A stretch of 7,512 nucleotides of DNA from Bacillota bacterium (GTDB lineage Bacteria > Bacillota > UBA4882 > UBA10575), in the NCBI GenBank assembly GCA_003511465.1, contig DOID01000096.1:1621-9132 (forward strand). The letters are read 5' to 3'. A program made the position numbers and the translations under genes. Every line of letters starts with the position of its first letter. Position 1 is the first letter of the stretch. Under the pieces are notes generated by a model. It saw nothing but the letters and a program-made list of their open reading frames with translations, did not search any database and was not told where the DNA came from. Shown in pieces: positions 1 through 6,763 of this stretch.

Positions 1-7
1 CCTGGTT

Positions 8-1585
8 TTATAAAAACACCTGTACCGGTTGGTCAATTCCTTTAACTTCCTTAATCTGGTCTAAGACCGGCGCTGGGATTTCTTGATCAACCGTAAGGAC
101 CATGATGGCTAGTCCACCGGCTTCCTTCCTTCCCACTTGCATATAGGCGATATTGATTCCTGCGGCCCCTAAAATCGTCCCAACCTGCCCGATAATACCG
201 GGTTCATCTTTATGGGAAGCAATCAGTAAATGGCCGTCGGGTACCACTTCAAAGTGGTAACCATCGATCTCCACCATCCGCTGATCATTCTGGCGGAAAA
301 AGGTCCCGGCGACTGCATGCTCACCTTGGTCGGAGAGGGCCTTTACCCGGATTTTATTGTTATAATCCTGGTCGGTGGGTTCTTTACGTTCAGAGATCTT
401 CAGCCCGCGTTGTTTGGCCAGTACCCGGGCATTGACCAAATTTACTTCGCCATTAAGGACTAGTTTAAGGAGACCTTCCACCACTAGCGTCGTCAGGGGG
501 GATAAATCATAATCGGTCAGTTCCCCGCTGTATTCGATCTCAACACGCTGCAGACGACCGATGGTCAGCTGGCTAATCAAACTCCCCAGTTTTTCCGCCA
601 GTGGAAAGTAGGGGGATAAAATTTTCATTACTTCCGGACGGACACTCGGTACATTCACGGCATTTTTAAAAGGTTCATCCTTCAGGACCTTCGCCATTTC
701 CTCCGCCACATCAATCGCCACGTTCACCTGGGCTTCGGCTGTGGAAGCTCCCAAATGTGGGGTGGCCACCACTTGCGGGAGGTTGATTAAACGTTCGTTG
801 GTCGGGGGTTCTGCCGTGTACACATCTAAGGCTGCCCCGGCAACATGCCCGGCCTCGATAGCGTCGGCTAAAGCCTCCTCCTCAACGATCCCGCCCCGTG
901 CACAGTTGATAATGCGCACCCCGGCCTTGGTCTGCTTGAGGGTTTCGGCATTTAACAACCCTTTCGTCTCTTTGGTCAGGGGGGTATGGACGGTAATAAA
1001 ATCCGACTCGGTTAGTAACTCTGACAATGTCACGAGCCGCACGCCCAATTTGGTCGCGCGCTCCTCGGTCAAGAAGGGGTCAAAAGCAAGAATCGTCATC
1101 CCCATCGCCTGCATACGTTTGGCTACTTCTGTCCCGATCCGGCCCATCCCGACAATCCCCAGGTTCTTACCGTTAACCTCAACCCCGGTGAAACTCTTTC
1201 GGTCCCACTGTCCTGCTTTAATGGTGGAGTGGGCTTGGGGAATCTTCCGCGCCAACGCCATAATCATCCCGATGGTATGCTCAGCAGTGGAGATGGTGTT
1301 CCCATCGGGCGCGTTCAGGACGATCACCCCTTTGTTGGTGGCGGCTTCCAAGTCCACATTATCCACACCGACACCGGCCCGGCCGATCACCTTTAGGTTG
1401 GTAGCGGCCTCAATCACCCGAGCATTTACTTTGGTTTGACTGCGGACAATCACTCCGTCGTAATCCGGGATTTTCGCAACCAGTTCATCTTCGGGTAACG
1501 TCGGAGAAACCTCCGCCGTAATCCCTTGGGCCCTTAAGATCGCCACGGCTTTTTCTGAAACATTATCCAGCACCAAAACTTTCAT
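8..1585 (-). CDS. serA: D-3-phosphoglycerate dehydrogenase, long ACT-domain form
   Basis: SerA oxidises 3-phosphoglycerate to 3-phosphohydroxypyruvate with NAD in the cytoplasm, the first committed step of serine biosynthesis. The 525-residue length fits the long (type 1) bacterial form. Visible parts are an N-terminal substrate domain with GRAGVGVDNVD near 68-78, a Rossmann nucleotide domain with GMGRIG at 146-151 and a ribose-binding acidic residue at Asp169, and the catalytic trio Arg230 (NCARGG), Glu259 (TAEPP) and His277 (ATPHLGAST). An intervening ASB-type domain spans about 317-450, and a C-terminal ACT domain about 452-525 contains HKDEPGIIGQVG. ACT domains in this family commonly bind serine for feedback control, but that is not shown for this protein. 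The ATG is set by GGAGGTG seven bases upstream. The gene follows a T-box leader, so transcription should respond to uncharged tRNA-Ser. The TAA stop lies at 8-10, and the 7 bases beyond it are too few to show a terminator or the next gene. Confidence 0.97.
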   Translation of the reverse strand: MKVLVLDNVSEKAVAILRAQGITAEVSPTLPEDELVAKIPDYDGVIVRSQTKVNARVIEAATNLKVIGRAGVGVDNVDLEAATNKGVIVLNAPDGNTISTAEHTIGMIMALARKIPQAHSTIKAGQWDRKSFTGVEVNGKNLGIVGMGRIGTEVAKRMQAMGMTILAFDPFLTEERATKLGVRLVTLSELLTESDFITVHTPLTKETKGLLNAETLKQTKAGVRIINCARGGIVEEEALADAIEAGHVAGAALDVYTAEPPTNERLINLPQVVATPHLGASTAEAQVNVAIDVAEEMAKVLKDEPFKNAVNVPSVRPEVMKILSPYFPLAEKLGSLISQLTIGRLQRVEIEYSGELTDYDLSPLTTLVVEGLLKLVLNGEVNLVNARVLAKQRGLKISERKEPTDQDYNNKIRVKALSDQGEHAVAGTFFRQNDQRMVEIDGYHFEVVPDGHLLIASHKDEPGIIGQVGTILGAAGINIAYMQVGRKEAGGLAIMVLTVDQEIPAPVLDQIKEVKGIDQPVQVFL

Positions 1586-1592
1586 TTAACAA

Positions 1593-1599
1593 CACCTCC
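1593..1599 (-). promoter_or_regulatory. serA ribosome binding site
   Basis: On the minus strand the sequence reads GGAGGTG, seven bases before the serA ATG. It lies downstream of the T-box terminator, so it reaches mRNA only on read-through transcripts. It supports the chosen start. Confidence 0.9.
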
Positions 1600-1626
1600 G
1601 TTAAATTCCCTCACCTTTTAAATAAA

Positions 1627-1662
1627 TAAAAAAAGCCTCCCATCCTATAGGGACGAGAGGCT
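1627..1662 (-). terminator. T-box intrinsic terminator (serA attenuator)
   Basis: The RNA of the minus strand forms a 12-pair stem. The 5' arm AGCCUCUCGUCC (complement of 1651-1662) pairs with GGAUGGGAGGCU (complement of 1634-1645) around the five-base loop CUAUA, with two G-U pairs. A run of seven U follows directly (complement of 1628-1634, the first being the last stem pair). The 5' arm contains most of the 3' strand of the antiterminator, so the two structures exclude each other. This is the off state when tRNA is charged. Confidence 0.93.
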
Positions 1663-1935
1663 CGTGGTGCCACCCTACTTCTCTCCGTAAAGACAGAGAC
1701 TTCGTGACTCGGAAACGGTTTCCGCGTCGAATCGTAACGGATCGCTCCGGTCGGAACTACTGACCGCCCCACGCCTTAGCGTCTGCGGGTTCACTCCGAC
1801 GGCTCCGGACCGAGAATGGTTTTACCGCCGGAACAAGCTTCCACCATCCGCTTGCTCTCTAGATCCGCACGGGAAACCAGAGTCCTTCCTCGCCATTATA
1901 CAGCTTATTACGTATAAATATACCGATGAAGATTA
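1627..1935 (-). promoter_or_regulatory. T-box riboswitch leader, probably tRNA-Ser specific, controlling serA
   Basis: A T-box leader senses uncharged tRNA: the specifier loop reads the anticodon, and free acceptor NCCA binds the antiterminator bulge and blocks termination. Seen here on the minus strand: the Stem I distal signatures AGAGAG (complement of 1855-1860) and GGATGGTGGAAG (1838-1849), and a K-turn-like GAGGAA / GGA pair at the base. An internal loop UUCUCG (1811-1816) lies between helices UGGUUU/AAACCA and GGAC/GUCC. The loop contains the Ser codons UCU and UCG, and also reads CUC, so the exact specifier is unresolved. A helix with palindrome GGAAACCGTTTCC sits at 1711-1723. The antiterminator draws completely: UAGGG/CCCUA (1673-1677 with 1648-1652), the seven-base bulge UGGCACC (1666-1672), then ACGAG/CUCGU (1661-1665 with 1653-1657) closed by CCU. 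UGGC predicts discriminator base G, as in tRNA-Ser. The 5' end is inferred from the promoter. Confidence 0.93.
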
Positions 1936-1941
1936 ATTGTT

Positions 1942-1970
1942 ATTATATGAGCTGTGGCGCGAAAAGTCAA
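1942..1970 (-). promoter_or_regulatory. Sigma-A-type promoter for the T-box-serA transcript
   Basis: The minus strand reads TTGACT (complement of 1965-1970), a 17-base spacer, then TATAAT (complement of 1942-1947). This is a one-mismatch -35 box and a perfect -10 box at optimal spacing. Transcription should start near 1935, which places the start just upstream of Stem I of the T-box, as expected for such leaders. The -35 box lies 36 bases beyond the stop of the upstream GH2-like gene, so serA has its own promoter. Confidence 0.88.
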
Positions 1971-1983
1971 GCGCTATTTTCTT

Positions 1984-2004
1984 GCGACTTTATTAATAAA
2001 TCGC
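1984..2004. repeat. AT-rich inverted repeat between the GH2-like gene and the serA promoter
   Basis: GCGA and TCGC arms flank a symmetric TTTATTAATAAA core, with one unpaired base. It begins just after the GH2-like stop codon and ends 14 bases before the serA -35 box. On the minus strand no U run follows, so it is not a classical terminator. On the plus strand only TTTATC follows. It could be a weak 3'-end hairpin or a protein-binding site. Nothing in the sequence decides between these. Confidence 0.35.
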
Positions 2005-2005
2005 T

Positions 2006-3979
2006 TTATCCGGCTGTGATCTGGTAGAGGTTTTCGATGGTCTCCCCTTGGTCAACCCAACTTAAGTTGAGCCGGTATGTTCCTTTGACCATTAACATGA
2101 CGGACACTTCCCCCAAAATACGGGTTTCTTCATCGGGCTTTGGTTTAAGCTCCCACTGTTCTTTCCAGACCAGTTGGCCACGGGGGTCGGTCAGCCGTGC
2201 TTTCACCAAGACAGCTGTTTGCGCCTCTTGCGCCCGGTCATTACTAAAACAGATGGGCGTCTGGAAAAGCGTACCGATCCGATACTGTTCTTGAGGTAAA
2301 AGGGCAAAAACATACACCGGACGGTAGCAAAGAACAACGGTGGCAAAACTGTCCCTCGGTTCACCCCACTCATCCACCACCGACCAGGAAAGGCCGGGGG
2401 TCAAAGCGCGAAAACAGAAGAAGAGCATTCCGCCGGTGGGTTTATATTTATGAAAACGAAGACGGTCAATGTAAAAGCGGAGGGTTTCCGCCTGCTGGCG
2501 CTGGCTTCGGGCTCTCGCTTCGGCATCCGGCTCCGCCGATCCCAGCGCTGTCCGGCCAAACCACGAAACAAACCGGATGTAACGTTGTCTAAAGCCGCGG
2601 CGATACTGGTTAAATTTAAAGATCTCCTCCGGATACTGGAGGTTAAATCCAGTGTCGGCCACCGCCTGGCCTGGCCGCCATCCGGAAAGGGGAATCACCG
2701 GCCGGCTTGGATCTAGCTCGTTCAAGTGTTGGGCCAACTTCTTCACCTGTTGACGGAAGTCAATCCCGAGGCGTCCTGACTGCTCCCCTTCATACCCGCT
2801 ATGGTTACTGAGCGCCCAGATTGCTACCGAGGGGTGATTACTCAAAAGGTTAAACATCTCTTCGACTTGCTGAAGAATGCCGGTCAAGTTCGTAAAGGAA
2901 TACCCGGCAGGAATCGGAAAGTCCTGCCAAACCAAAATCCCCGCTTCATCCATCGCCTGATAAAACTCGGCCTTCTCCAGGTGTTGGTAACAACGAACCA
3001 TGTTTTGGTGACTCTTTTGTAGCAAGGCGATCTCGGCCTGATAGTCCTCCGGCCCTACTTTACTTAAATACAAGGCGGAAGGGAGATAATTGCTGCCTTT
3101 CACCAGTAAGCGTCTGCCGTTTAAACATGGAATGAAATTATCGAAGGTAAAAGTCCGAATCCCGAAGCGACATTCCTTTTCATCCCAGGTTTGATCTGCC
3201 GCCTTCAGGGTCAAAGTGGTCCGATACAGATAAGGACGCCCCCGGTCCCAGGTCTGCCAAGGTCTGATCCCCTGGAGTCGGAAGGATTTTTGCAAAGGAT
3301 TCGTCCCTTTTTCCAGTTTAAGGACGAACTCCTGTCGAAAGCTTTGCCCGTCAAAATTATTGGGGGTTAACTGCAGTTGCACCATGAGCTCCAGCTCCCG
3401 GGCAGCATAGACTTCCGTTTGCAGCTTCAGAACTGCTTCATCCCCGTCTAACTCTTCTGTTCGTAGATGCCAACGTTCAATATAAGCCGAACCACTGCTT
3501 AAAATACAAACCGGTCGCCAGAGTCCGCCCGGATTAAACCCTTCCGGAAAGTTGGGATGGTCGGCAAAGATCCCGGTCAGCACGGGAGGAGTGGTCCCAT
3601 CGGCATTCTTTCCGGGGGATTCTACTTCAAGAATCAACTGATTCTCTGCCCGTAAATAGGGAGTAATATTGAAGGTCGTAGGGCAGAAATAGCCCTCTCT
3701 CCCCCCGAGGGCATAGTTATTTAGGTAAACCCGGTATTTATAGAAAACACCGCCGATGGCTAAGCGATAGATCCGATCCTTTTCCGGTACGAAACTGAAG
3801 TTTCGTCGATAGACCATTTTTCCGGCATAACGGGAGAAGGAATCCAGCTCCTGCCATTGTCCGGGCATTTCCTGCTGAACCCATCCTTCATCGGGTGCCT
3901 CCTCGCTCCACCAGAGGCTGCTGAACTCCGCCACGGGATGAAGCTCCCAAGTCCCGTCTAAGTCCATCTTTCCTATCAC
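2006..3979 (-). CDS. GH2-fold (beta-mannosidase-like) protein lacking both catalytic glutamates
   Basis: The 657 residues follow the GH2 plan: a sugar-binding jelly roll at about 6-160 (DLDGTWEL at the start, FNPGGLWRP near 148-156), an Ig-like sandwich at about 165-275, a TIM barrel from about 276 to 560, and a C-terminal beta domain. KGSNYLPS (294-301), the conserved-type Arg329 in MVRCYQH, and DEAGILVWQDF (344-354) match beta-mannosidase-type GH2 enzymes. The acid/base motif normally reads W-S-L-G-N-E-S-G, but here it is WALSNHSG with His393. The nucleophile motif normally reads S-E-F-G, but here it is SWFG with Trp473. SWSVVDEWGEPRDSF (531-545) matches the family's late barrel motif. No signal peptide is visible, so it is likely cytoplasmic. 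Translation probably starts at GTG 3977-3979, because a G-rich Shine-Dalgarno lies 4 bases away; ATG at codon 5 would be 16 bases away. The fold is well supported, but the function is unknown: a carbohydrate-binding or regulatory pseudoenzyme, or an enzyme using other residues. Confidence 0.9.
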   Translation of the reverse strand: MIGKMDLDGTWELHPVAEFSSLWWSEEAPDEGWVQQEMPGQWQELDSFSRYAGKMVYRRNFSFVPEKDRIYRLAIGGVFYKYRVYLNNYALGGREGYFCPTTFNITPYLRAENQLILEVESPGKNADGTTPPVLTGIFADHPNFPEGFNPGGLWRPVCILSSGSAYIERWHLRTEELDGDEAVLKLQTEVYAARELELMVQLQLTPNNFDGQSFRQEFVLKLEKGTNPLQKSFRLQGIRPWQTWDRGRPYLYRTTLTLKAADQTWDEKECRFGIRTFTFDNFIPCLNGRRLLVKGSNYLPSALYLSKVGPEDYQAEIALLQKSHQNMVRCYQHLEKAEFYQAMDEAGILVWQDFPIPAGYSFTNLTGILQQVEEMFNLLSNHPSVAIWALSNHSGYEGEQSGRLGIDFRQQVKKLAQHLNELDPSRPVIPLSGWRPGQAVADTGFNLQYPEEIFKFNQYRRGFRQRYIRFVSWFGRTALGSAEPDAEARARSQRQQAETLRFYIDRLRFHKYKPTGGMLFFCFRALTPGLSWSVVDEWGEPRDSFATVVLCYRPVYVFALLPQEQYRIGTLFQTPICFSNDRAQEAQTAVLVKARLTDPRGQLVWKEQWELKPKPDEETRILGEVSVMLMVKGTYRLNLSWVDQGETIENLYQITAG

Positions 3980-3983
3980 AATG

Positions 3984-3992
3984 CTCCCCCCT
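3984..3992 (-). promoter_or_regulatory. Ribosome binding site of the GH2-like gene, favouring a GTG start
   Basis: The minus strand reads AGGGGGGAG, ending four bases before GTG at 3977-3979 and sixteen before the next in-frame ATG at 3965-3967. The spacing favours the GTG, although the site is G-rich rather than a clean AGGAGG. Confidence 0.6.
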
Positions 3993-4080
3993 AAAAAATC
4001 CCCTCATATAATGATTAATTGGCGTCTGACTTCGGTTTTCCTTCATAAATTTTGGTATTATTTCGAAAACCCTTTTTTCC

Positions 4081-4086
4081 ATTATA
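4081..4086 (-). promoter_or_regulatory. Possible -10 box for a separate GH2-like transcript
   Basis: A perfect TATAAT lies in the AT-rich gap between the ATPase stop and the GH2-like start, about 100 bases before the latter. The hexamer 17 bases upstream is CATAAA, a poor -35 box, and no extended -10 TG is present. No terminator is visible in the gap either, so read-through from the transporter genes is an equally good explanation. Confidence 0.25.
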
Positions 4087-4098
4087 TGCTGAACGTGG

Positions 4099-5151
4099 TT
4101 AGTTTATGGGGATTAGTTTCAAGGCCTGCTTGCGAAAGGAGACACCCCTGGTCTGACCGGCCTTAAGCGCTGTTGTTTTCTCCACCAGTATTTTTAGGAT
4201 CAAGTCGGCACCGGTTTTTATTTCAGCATAGAAACCGTGGCCTAAATATTCCACCGTCATCAATTCGCCAGTGTAGACTACCTCCTTCTCCGCGAGCACC
4301 ACATCTTCTGGCCGGATCATGAGAAGATAGGATCCGGGCTCGGCAACTTCTCCTCCATCCACGGGGAGAGTAAAAGCCGCTCCCGCTTCGGGCGTAACGA
4401 GCAATCCTGCTCCGGTTACCTCTACCGTACACGGAATCAGATTCGCATCACCTAAAAACTTAGCGACAAAGGGGTGAGCTGGTTTGCTGTAGACTTCCGG
4501 GGCCGAGCCAACTTGTAGGATCCGTCCTCCTTCCATCACCGCCAGCCGGTGGGAGAGGGAAAGCGCTTCCTCCTGCTGATGGGTGACGAAAATAGCCGTA
4601 AACCCTAGCTGCGTTTGGAGAGCTTTTAGTTCCCGCCGAAGACGCCGACGGAGACCGTAATCCAGTGCGGCAAAGGGCTCATCCAGAAGCAGAAGGAAAG
4701 GTTCCGGCGCTAAGGCCCGGGCTAAAGCGACCCGTTGCCGTTCTCCGCCGGAGAGTTCCTGAATCCGGCGGTTCGCCAGCGTCTCAAGTTCAAACAGGGC
4801 AAGCAGCTCTCGGAGGCGTCTTTCCCGCTGGGCGGTGGACCAACGGCGCACCTTCAACCCGTATTCGATATTCCCCTTCACGGTTAAATGGGGAAAAAGG
4901 GCATAATCCTGAAAAACAAAACCAATCCGCCGCTCGGAGACGGCCACCCCAGTCAGATCTTGGCCATCAAGGATAATCCGCCCCCGGTCAGGTACGGCTA
5001 AACCGGAAATGAGCCGAAGCAAGGTAGTTTTTCCACAACCACTGGGACCGACCAGCGAAAAAAACTCGCCCTCCGCCACAGTCAGGTTCGCCGTCAATGA
5101 AAATTCGGGATATTCTTTGGCCACATCAATTTGTAAAAAATCCTGCTTCAT
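4099..5151 (-). CDS. ABC importer ATPase, CysA/PotA/FbpC type with TOBE-like extension (ThiQ role)
   Basis: This is the ATP-hydrolysing subunit that drives the adjacent fused permease from the cytoplasmic side. The nucleotide-binding domain fills about residues 5-235: Walker A GPSGCGKT at 35-42, Q-loop Gln81, signature LSGGERQ at 133-139, Walker B with Asp157-Glu158, D-loop ALD at 162-164, and switch His191. Residues 236-350 form a beta-rich C-terminal extension with LLMIRPEDV at 276-284, typical of TOBE domains in the CUT1/ferric/sulfate/polyamine importer ATPases. At 350 residues it is longer than enterobacterial ThiQ, which as I recall is about 230 residues and lacks the extension. The ThiQ role is therefore inferred from the neighbours and not from this protein. 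The ATG lies 26 bases inside the permease 3' end and has its own strong AAGGAGG seven bases upstream, implying coordinated translation. Confidence 0.93.
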   Translation of the reverse strand: MKQDFLQIDVAKEYPEFSLTANLTVAEGEFFSLVGPSGCGKTTLLRLISGLAVPDRGRIILDGQDLTGVAVSERRIGFVFQDYALFPHLTVKGNIEYGLKVRRWSTAQRERRLRELLALFELETLANRRIQELSGGERQRVALARALAPEPFLLLLDEPFAALDYGLRRRLRRELKALQTQLGFTAIFVTHQQEEALSLSHRLAVMEGGRILQVGSAPEVYSKPAHPFVAKFLGDANLIPCTVEVTGAGLLVTPEAGAAFTLPVDGGEVAEPGSYLLMIRPEDVVLAEKEVVYTGELMTVEYLGHGFYAEIKTGADLILKILVEKTTALKAGQTRGVSFRKQALKLIPIN

Positions 5152-6763
5152 GCTTTAACCTCCTTTCCACGATCAGAAAGAGGAGAACGGCCAGGATAAT
5201 AAAGAGCGTTCCTAAGGCAACGGCCTGCGGAAAATGGTAATGCCCAATTAAACGGTAGACCGCCACAGAAAGAGTGATCACTTTCCCTTGGCCGAGCACT
5301 AAGACGGCGGAGAGATCTCCGAGGGAAAGGGCGATGCCGTAAGCAATTGCGCTCCCTAAAGCCTTACGCATCAGCGGAAATTCTACCGTCCAGAAAAGTT
5401 CCCGCCCGGAGGCCCCCAAGGTTTGGGCAGCCGCGAGCAGCTCCTCTCCCCATTCCCGCCGCGCCGTCCGGAGCAGCGTGTAGACGAGGGGAAAGGCCAA
5501 GAAGACTTGTGCCCAGATAATTAACAGGGCAGGGTGTAGGCTGCGGCCGACCAACCTAATCAGGCCAAAGGCAAAAGTAAGAAAGGAAACTCCCATTGGC
5601 AGTTGCAACCAAAGGTCTAGTTTTCCCCATGGTAACTGCCGCCGTCCGCGCGCCAACAGATAGGCCAAAATCGCAGTCGCCACGCCCACGGTGATGGATA
5701 AACCCAGCGTAGTCCCAATGACCGTCAGCAGGTCGCTGCCCACCGCAAAGCGAAAGCTGTCTCCCCAAAGTAGCCGATAGTTATCAAAAGTCCAGCTCCC
5801 ATCCAGAAGCCCCCTTTGTTTCAAGGAGCGGATCAGAACAAAAACCAAGGGCAGCAGGAAAAAAAGGAGGCTTCCCCCCAGGTAAACCAGGAAAACGCCC
5901 GTCCGCACCGGCTGTCTTTTCGGGTGTAATGGCGGTAAAGGGGCAGCCTCACCGCTGTGCTGCTGGACCAAACGCTGAGTCCACCGTTTTATGGACAAAA
6001 CCACCGCCAGCAGCGCCATCTGTATCCCAGCCAACATCGAAGCCCGCGCAAAATTTAGTTTCGTATTGTATTCGATATAGATTAGCACTTCAAAAGTTTG
6101 GTAGAGATAACCCCCCAGGACCAGCACGACGGTGAAACTGAGAAAGGAATAGAGAAAGACCAAAACCCCCACATCGCCAATGGTCGGTGCCAATAACGGT
6201 AGAACCCCCCCCCGCCAGGTCCGCAGCGGGCTCGCCCCCAAGACGGCGGAAGCTTCCTCCAGCTGAGGGCTGATCCGCTCCCACCGTTCTCCCAGGGTCC
6301 GCAGGCAAAAAGCGAAGTTATAAAAAACGTGGGTTAACACAATCCCTTTAAACCCATATAACCCGCTGAAGGCCAGCTTTCGTCCAGGAAACAAGGTGGC
6401 CAGCCATTGATTGAAAACACCGTTTTGTCCGTAAAAAACCACCATCGACAGGACCACCAGAATCCCCGGGAGCATAAAGGGGAGCACCATGACACTGCGG
6501 AGGAGACGTTTCCCGGGAAACTCGTAACGGCCGAAAAAATAGGCTCCGGGAAGGGCAAGTGCGACGCTGAAAAAGGCGCTCCAAAAGGCCTGGGTCGTGC
6601 TGAAGGCAAGTATCCTTCGAAACGGCTGCGAATCTAGGAAGGACACCAGTTCAGACCAGGCGTTTGGCCGTAGAAACGCCTGGCCAAGCACGACCAGCAC
6701 CGGTAGGTAAAAAAGTACCAGTAAGCAAGCAGGCAGAAGGTGTCCCCAACCAGGCCTCCTCAT
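5126..6763 (-). CDS. thiP: Fused two-domain ABC permease, ThiP-like
   Basis: A 545-residue membrane protein in which two binding-protein-dependent permease domains are fused, as in ThiP and FbpB. I read about twelve hydrophobic segments, near 10-30, 57-77, 88-110, 138-155, 197-219, 241-258, 287-311, 343-370, 383-403, 412-431, 467-490 and 515-533. Each half carries an EAA-type loop that contacts the ATPase: around 169-190 (EEASAVLGAS) and 442-464 (LLAAAQTLGAS). SFTVVLVLGG at 209-218, the ARASMLAGIQM stretch at 239-249, and SLGDLSAVLVLG followed by the VAVYRLIGHY region near 480-509 resemble remembered E. coli ThiP segments. Its ATG overlaps the binding-protein stop as ATGA, and no strong Shine-Dalgarno precedes it, so translation is probably coupled. 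Its 3' end overlaps the ATPase start by 26 bases. The permease assignment is near certain. Thiamine or TPP as substrate is inferred from similarity and gene order. Confidence 0.9.
   Translation of the reverse strand: MRRPGWGHLLPACLLVLFYLPVLVVLGQAFLRPNAWSELVSFLDSQPFRRILAFSTTQAFWSAFFSVALALPGAYFFGRYEFPGKRLLRSVMVLPFMLPGILVVLSMVVFYGQNGVFNQWLATLFPGRKLAFSGLYGFKGIVLTHVFYNFAFCLRTLGERWERISPQLEEASAVLGASPLRTWRGGVLPLLAPTIGDVGVLVFLYSFLSFTVVLVLGGYLYQTFEVLIYIEYNTKLNFARASMLAGIQMALLAVVLSIKRWTQRLVQQHSGEAAPLPPLHPKRQPVRTGVFLVYLGGSLLFFLLPLVFVLIRSLKQRGLLDGSWTFDNYRLLWGDSFRFAVGSDLLTVIGTTLGLSITVGVATAILAYLLARGRRQLPWGKLDLWLQLPMGVSFLTFAFGLIRLVGRSLHPALLIIWAQVFLAFPLVYTLLRTARREWGEELLAAAQTLGASGRELFWTVEFPLMRKALGSAIAYGIALSLGDLSAVLVLGQGKVITLSVAVYRLIGHYHFPQAVALGTLFIILAVLLFLIVERRLKHEAGFFTN
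5159..5165 (-). promoter_or_regulatory. Ribosome binding site of the ATPase gene, inside the permease gene
   Basis: The minus strand reads AAGGAGG, seven bases before the ATPase ATG at 5149-5151. It lies within the permease coding sequence, which ends at 5126. This fixes the ATPase start despite the 26-base overlap. Confidence 0.85.

Noticed and set aside
741..1439. 232-codon open frame on the plus strand opposite serA
   Set aside because: It is antisense to a fully supported serA, has low-complexity Ala/Ser/Thr/Pro composition with no recognisable domain, and no convincing ribosome binding site. It is a shadow frame.
1711..1723. Palindrome GGAAACGGTTTCC as an operator or catabolite-response site
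   Set aside because: It lies well inside the transcribed T-box leader, between Stem I and the antiterminator, where a leader hairpin is expected. It also does not match the TGNAANCGNTNNCA catabolite site.
1895..1900. Second TATAAT on the minus strand inside the serA leader
   Set aside because: No -35 hexamer lies at suitable spacing (the position reads GTATAT), and initiation there would remove the 5' strand of the base of Stem I. The promoter at 1942-1970 is far better.
3888..4082. 64-codon minus-strand frame overlapping the start of the GH2-like gene
   Set aside because: It overlaps the GH2-like coding start by about 90 bases in another frame, and the overlapping part is Arg/Gly-rich shadow sequence. 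The GH2-like N terminus is already complete, so this is not a lost 5' part.
4665..4976. 103-codon plus-strand frame opposite the ATPase gene
   Set aside because: It lies entirely within the conserved signature and Walker B region of the ATPase on the other strand and has no recognisable motif.
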